This document shows, piece after piece, positions 9,643-17,664 of a stretch of DNA of 64,000 nucleotides (positions are counted from its first letter, which is position 1; each line of letters starts with the position of its first letter). Source of the DNA: J054 sp965223095 (GTDB taxonomy: Bacteria > Pseudomonadota > Gammaproteobacteria > Steroidobacterales > GCA-2729495); contig OZ244979.1 in the NCBI GenBank assembly GCA_965223095.1, positions 62,001-126,000 of the forward strand, written 5' to 3'. A program made the position numbers and the translations under genes. The notes under the pieces are model-generated. The model was not told the DNA's origin, made no database searches, and worked only from the letters and a program-made list of their open reading frames with translations.

Positions 9643-9825
9643 TTACGCCCCCAGCAATTCAAAATCTTCCTTACCAGCCCCACAGTCAGGGCATCGCCAA
9701 GACAAGGGCACATCCTCCCAACGGGTGCCGGGCTCCAGGCCGGCTTCGGGCATGCCGTGACGCTCGTCGTAGACATAGCCGCAAATTAGACACAGGTAGC
9801 TGCGATATTCGGGTGCTTGGGTCAT
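9643..9825 (-). CDS. Rubredoxin
   Basis: A 60-residue iron protein with two CxxC ligand pairs, CLICGYVY and CPDCGAGKEDF, spaced as in typical rubredoxins. It carries single electrons in the cytoplasm, commonly to alkane hydroxylases, peroxide- or oxygen-reducing enzymes or iron-dependent oxygenases. None of these partners is next to it. The frame extends 27 codons further upstream without rubredoxin similarity, so the ATG beginning MTQAPEYRSY is preferred. It lies 10 bases downstream of the LON-domain gene and is probably co-transcribed. Confidence 0.93.
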   Translation of the reverse strand: MTQAPEYRSYLCLICGYVYDERHGMPEAGLEPGTRWEDVPLSWRCPDCGAGKEDFELLGA

Positions 9826-9835
9826 GGTTGACTGA

Positions 9836-10429
9836 CTATTGAGAACGTTCCACCCGAATAGAGCGCAGCAACGGTCGCAATACAGCGAGGCGCTCGATGG
9901 GATCATTCATTTCTAGGCAAGCCTGCTTCTGCTCAATTTCCATGGGAAGAATTTCAGCAAATCGCTGGCTGACCCAACTGGCGTCGTCATAGTTTTTAGG
10001 TAGCGGTTCGTAGAGTTTGCCCAAGTCTTCGACAATAGCCTGAAGGAGGCCCGCCATGGACTTGTATTCGTCGGGCAAGGGCTGTTGGGGCTCCGCGGGC
10101 AAGTCTTCGACCCGCCCTAGGTGTAAGCCATCGGCTTGCCGGTCAATTTCGATCACGCGAAATCGGGTTAAGCCCACCGCAGTGATACCCAGCAAACCGT
10201 CACTGCCCTGATACCAGTCGGAAATGCGCGCGCGGGTCCCCACGACGGCCAATTGCACGTCCCCCTCATTTTCAGATTCGTTCACTAGTACAACACCAAA
10301 GTCGCTGTCATTTTTCATGCAGCGGCTGACCATGTCGAGATAGCGAGGCTCGAATACGCGCAAGGGCAGTGGCCCCTGCGGGAAAAGCACGGTACGTAGG
10401 GGAAACAGCGGTATCAGCTCATCGCTCAA
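9836..10429 (-). CDS. LON substrate-binding (N-terminal) domain protein
   Basis: A 197-residue protein made only of the LON N-terminal domain. It begins LIPLFPLRTVLFPQGPLPLRVFEPRYLDM, followed by RARISDWYQGSDGLLGI. There is no ATPase or Ser-Lys protease domain, so it is not a Lon protease. Stand-alone proteins of this type are widespread in proteobacteria, but their role is not established; adaptor or substrate binding is only a guess. Rubredoxin follows 10 bases downstream on the same strand. Confidence 0.85.
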   Translation of the reverse strand: MSDELIPLFPLRTVLFPQGPLPLRVFEPRYLDMVSRCMKNDSDFGVVLVNESENEGDVQLAVVGTRARISDWYQGSDGLLGITAVGLTRFRVIEIDRQADGLHLGRVEDLPAEPQQPLPDEYKSMAGLLQAIVEDLGKLYEPLPKNYDDASWVSQRFAEILPMEIEQKQACLEMNDPIERLAVLRPLLRSIRVERSQ

Positions 10430-10487
10430 AATACAGGACCACGCAGCCTATACAAACTATAAACAAATTCCCGCTCCGAAGATCAGT

Positions 10488-11843
10488 TTAGCCCCTAGAC
10501 GCCAAAGCCTCGGCCAACTGCTGGTGAATGCCAGCAAACCCACCATTACTCATTACAACAACGCGATCGCCAGAATTCGCCATGGCTGCAAGCTCAGCGA
10601 CTATTCGCGGAATTTCCTCGCACACATGGACCTGAGGAATGCCGGCAAACTCCTTGTCTATATCCCATTCGATGTCGCCCGCTTTATAGATCCAAACTGC
10701 ATCGGCATGGGCTAAAGCCGCTGCGAGTTGCTGTCGATGAACCCCCATGCGCATGGTGTTGGAGCGCGGCTCAAAAACAACCAGTAATCGCTGGCCGGTA
10801 TTTTGGCGCAAGCCATCAATGGTCCGCGCAATGGCTGTGGGGTGATGGGCAAAGTCATCATACAACGCAACACCTTGGTAACGGCCATGCAACTCCAAAC
10901 GCCGTTTTACACCCTTAAATTGGCCGATGGCCTCCATGGCCTGCCGCGGATCAACGCCGACCTGTACCGCGGCAGCCAAGGCAGCCGTCGCATTCTCGGC
11001 ATTGTGGCTGCCGGACATTTGCCATTCTGCAAGACCTATGGACTTGCTACCGGCAAAGACCTCCAAGCCGGTCGCGGTCACCCGGCCTGTCCAGTCGGCG
11101 ACCTGATCCAATGTGCTGGCAAAGGTTTTTCTCGGTGTCCAACATCCCTGGGCGAAAAGATCATCAAGATGTTCATCCCCCGCCCGCGCGATGATGCAGC
11201 CCATGCTCGGTACCGTGCGTACAAGCTGATGAAACTGCCAGCGAATCGCCGCCAAATCGGCGTAAATATCCGCATGGTCAAACTCGAGGTTATTAATGAC
11301 GCAGATCTCGGGCCGATAGTGAAGAAATTTGGCCCGCTTGTCGAAAAACGCCGTGTCATACTCGTCCGCTTCAATGACAAAAAACTCGCCCTCGCCCAAG
11401 CGCGCCGACACGCCGAAATCCTGCGGTACTCCACCGATCAGAAATCCCGGCCTCAGCCCAGCGTACTCGAGTATCCAGGCCAGCAGGCTGCTCGTCGTGG
11501 TTTTTCCATGCGTGCCGGCAACGGCTAACACGCGACGCTTGCGCAAGACATTTTCCGCCAGCCACTGCGGGCCGGAGGAATAATCAAGCTTTTGGTCCAG
11601 CATGGCCTCCACCACTGGCATGCCCCGCGTCATGACATTGCCGACGACCACGGCGTCCGCTTTGGGCTGCAACTGTTGCGCATCAAATCCAACCGTCAGT
11701 TCAATGCCCAGCGCGGACAGTTGGTCACTCATGGGTGGATAAACGTTTTCATCAGAGCCCGTCACACGGTGACCAGAAGCACTCGCCAGCGCGGCGACTC
11801 CACCCATAAAGGTTCCACAGATCCCTAGGATATGAACGTGCAT
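10488..11843 (-). CDS. mpl: UDP-N-acetylmuramate:L-alanyl-gamma-D-glutamyl-meso-diaminopimelate ligase
   Basis: Murein-recycling ligase that reattaches the recovered tripeptide to UDP-MurNAc. The 451-residue protein begins HVHILGICGTFMGGVAALA, the Mur-ligase N-terminal fold. It has the ATP loop AGTHGKTTTSSLLAW near residue 110, NNLEFDHADIYADL, and the C-terminal domain region DDFAHHPTAIARTIDGLR. Length and motif order match Mpl rather than MurC; in particular SGPQWLAENVLRKR precedes the ATP loop. It is a cytoplasmic single gene, divergent from rnd. Confidence 0.95.
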   Translation of the reverse strand: MHVHILGICGTFMGGVAALASASGHRVTGSDENVYPPMSDQLSALGIELTVGFDAQQLQPKADAVVVGNVMTRGMPVVEAMLDQKLDYSSGPQWLAENVLRKRRVLAVAGTHGKTTTSSLLAWILEYAGLRPGFLIGGVPQDFGVSARLGEGEFFVIEADEYDTAFFDKRAKFLHYRPEICVINNLEFDHADIYADLAAIRWQFHQLVRTVPSMGCIIARAGDEHLDDLFAQGCWTPRKTFASTLDQVADWTGRVTATGLEVFAGSKSIGLAEWQMSGSHNAENATAALAAAVQVGVDPRQAMEAIGQFKGVKRRLELHGRYQGVALYDDFAHHPTAIARTIDGLRQNTGQRLLVVFEPRSNTMRMGVHRQQLAAALAHADAVWIYKAGDIEWDIDKEFAGIPQVHVCEEIPRIVAELAAMANSGDRVVVMSNGGFAGIHQQLAEALASRG

Positions 11844-12144
11844 CGGCCCGCCGCGTTGAAATAGTGAAGACTCATAAAATTATAAGGCAATGACCCATCA
11901 AGACCTTCAGTCCCGACAAATAACATTCCAATCTCGCTTGCTAGCCTGATGTGGGCTGGCCATGCAAGACTCAAGCACCGAAGGTTTCAACTGCAAAACA
12001 AATTTGTTGCGTGGACCCGGCGGCCGCCACTTGCCTACAGCGTGCTTGTCTCGGACTAATCAAACTGCAAATGAGACGGCCATCACCGCTACAATACTAC
12101 CCAGCGGGCGCTAAGGCCCGCGCGATGATCTACACTCCGCTGCC
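11844..12144. other. Divergent mpl/rnd intergenic region
   Basis: These 301 bases contain no convincing gene. A TACAAT hexamer at 12090-12095 could be the -10 element of rnd, but its -35 match is weak. A GCGGGC/GCCCGC hairpin at 12104-12121 lies in the presumed rnd leader and has no U-tract, so it is not a simple terminator. Confidence 0.35.
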
Positions 12145-13254
12145 ATGGAAATATCAGAGCAACAATTGCGGCTGCTGAGCTCCCCGGCTGAACTGCAAGA
12201 CTTGGCGGAACGCTTCGCGGACAGGGATGCGATTGCCGTGGACACGGAGTTTAATCGCACCAACACTTATCGTCCGCAGCTCTGCCTGGTACAGATGTCA
12301 GCCAAGGGCGACCTGGCACTGGTCGACGTGCTGACGGAACCACCCCTGGCGGCACTGCAAGAAATCGTTCTCGAGTCGCCGGCGATGAAGTTGTTTCACG
12401 CCGCTAAACAGGATATGGAGGCGCTATATCAAAGCTGTGGCGTATTGCCCAACCGGATACTGGACACGCAAATTGCCGCAAGCTTGATTGGCAAGCCCGC
12501 GCAAGTCGGCTACGCAAAATTGGTAGAAGACCTACTCGGCATACAACTAGACAAATCCGCGACCCGGACCGACTGGTCGAGACGACCGTTAAGCACTAAA
12601 CAACTGAGCTATGCGGCGGCGGATGTCATTTATCTGTTCGATTTACAGCATGTCCTAATAGAAAAACTACAAGCCAAGGGCCGCTACGCCTGGGCACTAG
12701 AAGATAGCGCCCGCCTGCTAGACCCCAGTCTTTATCGAGTGATCCCCGAAGACGCCTGGCAACGCATCCCGAGCATAAAGTTTCTACCCGTGGCCGTGCA
12801 GGCGCGGGCGCGGGCGCTCGCAGCCTGGCGAGAAAAACGAGCCATGCAGATCAATCGGCCCCGACAATGGGTGTTCAGCGATACCGTTATCTTGAAAATC
12901 GCCCATGATAATCCCGCCAATAGTCAGCAGTTAGCCAACACGCCCGAGATCCCGCCGGCGGTAGTCCGCAAACAAGGCGAAAAAATTCTGGCGGCATTGC
13001 AAGCTGCTCGAGATGCTTTGGAGCACGGCGAATTAAACATCGTTCAGCAAGTACGCAGCTTGGGCCCGGATCCAGCGGCGGTAAAAGGCCTCGCCCGAAT
13101 ATTACGACGGCAGGCAGACCAGGCCGGTATCGCGCCGGAGATCTTAGCCACCCGGCGTGAACTAGTGGGATTGTTGCAGGGCGAACTTGAGCAACCGGTT
13201 ACCGAAGGTTGGCGACGAAAACTTGCGGGCGAGGCGCTACTGGCGGCTTTGTAA
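12145..13254 (+). CDS. rnd: Ribonuclease D
   Basis: A 3'-to-5' exoribonuclease that trims tRNA precursors and other stable RNAs. The 369-residue protein has the DEDD exonuclease core: AVDTEFNRTNTYRPQLCLVQ (Exo I), LFHAAKQDMEAL (Exo II) and LSYAAADVIYLFDLQ (Exo III with its tyrosine). HRDC-like helical domains follow, the first around ALAAWREKRAMQINRPRQWVFSD and the second around LARILRRQADQAGIAP. The ATG start and length are normal. Maturation of tRNA 3' ends matters here because the tRNA gene in this window lacks an encoded CCA. Confidence 0.94.
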   Translation: MEISEQQLRLLSSPAELQDLAERFADRDAIAVDTEFNRTNTYRPQLCLVQMSAKGDLALVDVLTEPPLAALQEIVLESPAMKLFHAAKQDMEALYQSCGVLPNRILDTQIAASLIGKPAQVGYAKLVEDLLGIQLDKSATRTDWSRRPLSTKQLSYAAADVIYLFDLQHVLIEKLQAKGRYAWALEDSARLLDPSLYRVIPEDAWQRIPSIKFLPVAVQARARALAAWREKRAMQINRPRQWVFSDTVILKIAHDNPANSQQLANTPEIPPAVVRKQGEKILAALQAARDALEHGELNIVQQVRSLGPDPAAVKGLARILRRQADQAGIAPEILATRRELVGLLQGELEQPVTEGWRRKLAGEALLAAL

Positions 13255-13384
13255 TCACCGGCCAAACGCAGGCAGGACCACAGTTGCACGGCGGGGGTCG
13301 TTCGCAAGGAAGCGGAACCAAGCATTTTTCGCAGCGTTTTTTCCGACTGCGGCCCTGCCAATGGGAATTGCAAAGCAGCTCAAG

Positions 13385-14029
13385 CTACAGATCTAAGGCG
13401 TCCTTGAGTCGCTGATAAACCACGTCAACGGCATCATCCCCATCGATTTCTCGCAGCAGGCCCGCATGCTGATAAAACTCAATCAGAGGTTCGGTCTGCT
13501 CCTGATAAACACCGAGACGCTTGCCGATGGTGTCCTCGTTGTCATCGGCCCGGTGTATGAGTTCACCACCGGCAGCGAGGCAAGCATCAATTTCAGCTTG
13601 GGGCGAGAAGTAAATGTTCAAGAGCTTCCCGGTTTTCGAACAACTACGCCGGCCAGTTAGCCGGCGCATGAGCACATCAAAATCGACATCAATCAGCACC
13701 ACCGCTTGTAGCGGCAATCCCTCCGATGCCAGCATGTCGTCTAGGGCCTGGGCTTGGGCCAGATTGCGCGGGAAGCCGTCGAGAATAAATCCGTTATCCG
13801 TGTCGCGCTGATGCAGCCGATCCCGAATCATCCCCAGTACGATTTCATCACTCACCAGTTCGCCGGCATCCATGGCCTGTTTAGCGCGTTGGCCCAAGGG
13901 CGTGCCCGCAGCAACGGCCGCGCGCAATAAGTCACCGGTGGAAATTTGCACCAATCCCTGCTCGGCCACCAGCCGCTGCGCTTGCGTACCTTTCCCCGAA
14001 CCCGGGGCGCCAAGGAATACTATTCTCAT
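13385..14029 (-). CDS. adk: Adenylate kinase
   Basis: Equilibrates ATP, ADP and AMP. The protein is 214 residues and starts MRIVFLGAPGSGKGTQAQ (Walker A), with NMP-binding STGDLLRAAV and FILDGFPRNLAQAQ. I trimmed 26 upstream codons that lack similarity; MRIVFLGAPG is the standard start. The LID domain is unusual. It keeps Cys130 and Cys150, but the partner positions expected for a four-cysteine zinc LID are Thr133 and Ala153. It therefore looks like a decayed zinc LID rather than a standard hydrogen-bonded one. It is convergent with rnd and divergent from pfp. Confidence 0.95.
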   Translation of the reverse strand: MRIVFLGAPGSGKGTQAQRLVAEQGLVQISTGDLLRAAVAAGTPLGQRAKQAMDAGELVSDEIVLGMIRDRLHQRDTDNGFILDGFPRNLAQAQALDDMLASEGLPLQAVVLIDVDFDVLMRRLTGRRSCSKTGKLLNIYFSPQAEIDACLAAGGELIHRADDNEDTIGKRLGVYQEQTEPLIEFYQHAGLLREIDGDDAVDVVYQRLKDALDL

Positions 14030-14172
14030 GATGTGACCGCACCGCCTGCCTGCCTGCCAAGGACGCCGTACGCTAACTGCCCGGCGTCGGTAGGTCAAAC
14101 GCATCAAGCCATCCGCCGCTTGTGCTATTTTCCCGCCCAGGTTCAGACCCTCAATAATAGGAAGTCACTAGC

Positions 14173-15435
14173 ATGTCAAAACCCAATGCCTTTTATGCGC
14201 AGTCCGGTGGCGTGACGGCGGTCATCAACGCGTCTGCTTGCGGTGTGATTGAAACAGCGCGTCAAAACAAGCATCGCATGGGAAAAGTATATGCAGGACG
14301 CAATGGCATCATCGGCGCTTTGCTAGAAGATATGGTGGATACCAGCCAGGAAACCGCGCGCAGCATTGCGGCTCTGCGCCACACCCCGGGCGGGGCCTTC
14401 GGTTCGGCCCGTTACAAGCTCAAAGGCCTCGATGAGAATCGCGCCGAATATGAGCGCTTGATTGAAGTGTTCCAAGCACACAACATCGGCTACTTTTTCT
14501 ACAATGGCGGTGGCGATTCCGCCGACACCTGCTACAAGGTTTCGCAACTGAGTCGCAAGATGGGCTTTCCCGTGCAAGCGATTCACGTCCCCAAAACCGT
14601 CGACAACGACCTGCCCGTCACAGATGTTTGCCCTGGCTTTGGTTCCGTGGCGAAATACGTGGCGGTGTCCACCAAAGAAGCCGCGCTGGACGTCGCTTCC
14701 ATGGCGAAAACCTCCACGAAAGTTTTCGTCATGGAGGTCATGGGTCGCCATGCCGGCTGGATAGCCGCGGCCGCTGGCTTGGCCGGCAGCGGACCCACCG
14801 AGGCGCCGCACATTATTCTGTTCCCCGAAGTGCCGGTGGACAAAAACCGGCTGCTTAAACGTGTGAATGATTGCGTTGCCAAGCATGAATACTGCGTGAT
14901 CGTGGTTAGCGAAGGCGCACGCTATGCCGACGGGCGATTCTTGGCCGACGCGGGTACCGTGGATGCCTTCGGGCACAAACAATTGGGCGGTGTCGCCCAG
15001 GTCGTCGCCCAAATGGTGAAAGAAGAACTGGAGCTGAAGTACCACTACGCCATTGCTGACTACTTGCAACGCTCCGCCCGCCACATTGCCTCAGCCACTG
15101 ATGTGAATCAGGCTTATGCGGTGGGCAAGGCGGCGGTCAAACTTGCCCTGGCCGGCAAGAATTCCGTCATGGCAACCATCGTCCGCAAGTCAGACCAGCC
15201 GTATCGGTGGACAACGGGCAGTGTGGCCTTAAGCCGGGTGGCCAATCGGGAAAAAATGCTGCCGCGCCGGTACATCAGCCGGGACGGTTTTGGGATTACG
15301 GCGGCCTGCCGGCGTTACCTGGCGCCTTTGATCCGCGGCGAAGACTACCCACGCTATCGCCACGGTCTGCCGGACTATGTGAGCCTAAAGAACCGCCCGG
15401 TGGCGCGAAAACTGCCCGCGGGATTTGTGCTATGA
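14173..15435 (+). CDS. pfp: Pyrophosphate-dependent 6-phosphofructokinase
   Basis: Reversible phosphorylation of fructose 6-phosphate using pyrophosphate instead of ATP. The 420-residue protein begins NAFYAQSGGVTAVINASACG. It has NGGGDSADT, in which an Asp replaces the Gly of ATP enzymes, and PKTVDNDLPVTD, in which Lys replaces the Gly of the ATP-type PGTIDND motif. Both residues are established markers of PPi use. FVMEVMGRHAGWIAAAAGLA is also present. An AGGAAG ribosome binding site precedes the ATG. hppA follows after 122 bases on the same strand, linking PPi-based glycolysis to a PPi-driven proton pump. Confidence 0.93.
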   Translation: MSKPNAFYAQSGGVTAVINASACGVIETARQNKHRMGKVYAGRNGIIGALLEDMVDTSQETARSIAALRHTPGGAFGSARYKLKGLDENRAEYERLIEVFQAHNIGYFFYNGGGDSADTCYKVSQLSRKMGFPVQAIHVPKTVDNDLPVTDVCPGFGSVAKYVAVSTKEAALDVASMAKTSTKVFVMEVMGRHAGWIAAAAGLAGSGPTEAPHIILFPEVPVDKNRLLKRVNDCVAKHEYCVIVVSEGARYADGRFLADAGTVDAFGHKQLGGVAQVVAQMVKEELELKYHYAIADYLQRSARHIASATDVNQAYAVGKAAVKLALAGKNSVMATIVRKSDQPYRWTTGSVALSRVANREKMLPRRYISRDGFGITAACRRYLAPLIRGEDYPRYRHGLPDYVSLKNRPVARKLPAGFVL

Positions 15436-15557
15436 TCGCCGCCTTTTCCGGCAGCCGAATCCTGGCAAACATCGGAAATAGCCTTTAAAAATCAAAAATT
15501 TACGTTTAGTCACCGGGGTGGTGATTAAACGACGGTATATCTCGGGAGGAGATAAGC

Positions 15558-17612
15558 ATGTCTAGCAACTCTGCCTTGTTGCTGAGCGTTGGTGCGGGCC
15601 TCGTCGCACTGCTCTACGGCGGTCTTTCGGTACGTTGGATTCTGGCGCAGCCCGCCGGCAATGCCCGCATGCAAGAAATCGCAAGCGCCATTCAGGAAGG
15701 CGCCAGCGCCTACCTGAACCGGCAGTACGCCACCATCGGTATTGTCGGTGTCGTGTTGCTGTTGGCCCTGGGCTTGCTGCTGGATTGGTCCACCGCCATC
15801 GGCTTTTTAATCGGTGCCTTGTTTTCGGGCGCGGCCGGTTACATTGGCATGAATATCTGCGTTCGCGCCAACGTCCGCACGGCCCAAGCAGCCCACGACG
15901 GCATGGGCAAAGCCTTGGACGTGGCCTTTCGGGGCGGTGCCATCACCGGCATGCTCGTGGTGGGCCTGGGGCTCATCGGTGTGGCCGGCTATTACTGGAT
16001 TTTGACGGCCAACGGCACGAGCATCGACGATGCCCTGCATGCCCTGGTCGGCCTGGCCTTCGGCGGTTCACTCATCTCCATTTTCGCCCGACTGGGCGGC
16101 GGCATTTTCACCAAGGGCGCTGATGTGGGCGCGGATTTGGTGGGCAAGGTTGAAGCCGGTATTCCCGAAGATGATCCGCGTAACCCGGGCGTTATCGCGG
16201 ATAACGTCGGCGACAACGTCGGTGACTGTGCCGGCATGGCGGCGGATCTCTTTGAAACCTATGCGGTCACCATTATTGCCACCATGCTTTTGGGCGGTCT
16301 GCTGTTAGGTGATGCCGCCGAAGTAGGCGCCCTCTACCCCTTGGTTCTGGGGGCCGTGTCCATTGTTGCTTCCGTGATCGGCGCATTTTTCGTCAAGATC
16401 AAAGCAGGCGGTAGCGTCATGGGCGCCCTCTACAAGGGCGTGATCATTTCCGGACTACTGGCCGCCGTCGCGTTTTACTTCGTCACCGACTGGATGATGA
16501 GCGGCCTGGCGGATTATTCCGTGGGCGGACTGTTCGGCTCGGCGTTAATCGGCCTGGCTCTGACGGCATTCATGGTGTGGGTCACGGAGTACTACACGGG
16601 CACCGAATACAAACCCGTGCGCAAGGTCGCCGAAGCCTCCATTACCGGTGATGCCACCAACATCATCGCCGGGCTGGGCGTGTCGATGAAAGCCACGGCA
16701 GCGCCGGTCATTGCGGTCTGCGTGTCCATCTGGGGCGCCTACGAATTCGCCGGCTTGTATGGGATTGCCATCGCGGCCACGGCCATGCTGTCCATGACCG
16801 GCATGATTGTCGCGCTGGATGCGTTCGGCCCCATCACCGACAACGCCGGTGGTATTGCCGAGATGGCGGAACTGGACGAGAAAATTCGCGGCATCACCGA
16901 TCCCCTAGATGCGGTGGGTAACACCACCAAAGCCGTAACCAAGGGCTACGCCATTGGCTCGGCCGGTCTTGCGGCCCTAGTCTTGTTCGCGGACTACACC
17001 AACAATCTCGCCGCCAAAGGCGTGGACGTGGTGTTCCAGCTTAACGACCCCGTGGTCATCATCGGCTTGTTCATCGGCGGCATGGTGCCCTATCTCTTCG
17101 GTGCCATGGCCATGGAAGCCGTGGGACGCGCCGCTGGCGCGGTGGTCGAAGAGGTCCGCCGGCAGTTTCGCGAAATGACCGGCATCATGGAAGGCACCAC
17201 TAAACCGGATTATTCCCGCGCGGTTGACCTACTGACAAAATCGGCGATTCGCGAGATGGTGATCCCGTCCTTGCTTCCCGTTCTGGTGCCCGTCATCCTG
17301 GTCGTGATCGCGAGCTTAGCCTTCCCCAATCGCGAACATGCCGGCGCCCTGGCACTGGGCGGCATGCTCATCGGTACGATTATTACCGGTATTTTTGTGG
17401 CCATCTCCATGACCGTGGGCGGCGGTGCTTGGGACAATGCCAAGAAATACATCGAAGACGGCAACTGCGGCGGTAAAGGCACCGACGCGCACAAGGCAGC
17501 TGTGACTGGCGATACCGTCGGTGACCCCTATAAGGATACCGCCGGACCGGCGATTAATCCCTTGATTAAGATTATCAATATCGTCGCCTTGCTCATGGTG
17601 CCGTTGCTGTAA
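15558..17612 (+). CDS. hppA: Membrane proton-translocating pyrophosphatase (K+-independent type)
   Basis: Integral membrane pump that couples pyrophosphate hydrolysis to proton export. The 684-residue protein has many transmembrane helices. Its catalytic loops are intact: GGGIFTKGADVGADLVGKVEAG, DDPRNPGVIADNVGDNVGD, and C-terminal TDAHKAAVTGDTVGDPYKDT. In GNTTKAVTKGYAIGSAG the Lys after the two threonines replaces the Ala of potassium-dependent enzymes, an established marker of K+-independent proton pumps. A GGGAGGAG ribosome binding site precedes the ATG. It follows pfp and ends at a strong terminator. The pump could use, or run backward to make, PPi for the phosphofructokinase. Confidence 0.95.
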   Translation: MSSNSALLLSVGAGLVALLYGGLSVRWILAQPAGNARMQEIASAIQEGASAYLNRQYATIGIVGVVLLLALGLLLDWSTAIGFLIGALFSGAAGYIGMNICVRANVRTAQAAHDGMGKALDVAFRGGAITGMLVVGLGLIGVAGYYWILTANGTSIDDALHALVGLAFGGSLISIFARLGGGIFTKGADVGADLVGKVEAGIPEDDPRNPGVIADNVGDNVGDCAGMAADLFETYAVTIIATMLLGGLLLGDAAEVGALYPLVLGAVSIVASVIGAFFVKIKAGGSVMGALYKGVIISGLLAAVAFYFVTDWMMSGLADYSVGGLFGSALIGLALTAFMVWVTEYYTGTEYKPVRKVAEASITGDATNIIAGLGVSMKATAAPVIAVCVSIWGAYEFAGLYGIAIAATAMLSMTGMIVALDAFGPITDNAGGIAEMAELDEKIRGITDPLDAVGNTTKAVTKGYAIGSAGLAALVLFADYTNNLAAKGVDVVFQLNDPVVIIGLFIGGMVPYLFGAMAMEAVGRAAGAVVEEVRRQFREMTGIMEGTTKPDYSRAVDLLTKSAIREMVIPSLLPVLVPVILVVIASLAFPNREHAGALALGGMLIGTIITGIFVAISMTVGGGAWDNAKKYIEDGNCGGKGTDAHKAAVTGDTVGDPYKDTAGPAINPLIKIINIVALLMVPLL

Positions 17613-17638
17613 CTCGCACTGAGTGCCTACTGGCAAAA

Positions 17639-17664
17639 CGCCCCGCCTCGGCGGGGCGTTTTTC
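17639..17664. terminator. Bidirectional intrinsic terminator after hppA and the GGDEF-EAL gene
   Basis: CGCCCCGC (17639-17646) pairs with GCGGGGCG (17651-17658) around a four-base loop. T-rich sequence follows on the plus strand, and AAAA at 17634-17637 supplies the U-tract for the minus strand. It sits exactly between the convergent stop codons and should serve both genes. Confidence 0.9.

Noticed and set aside
14323..15084. Long antisense frame of 253 codons within pfp, and a similar one at 10803-11528 within mpl
   Set aside because: Both mirror strongly conserved enzymes on the other strand and show no family similarity.
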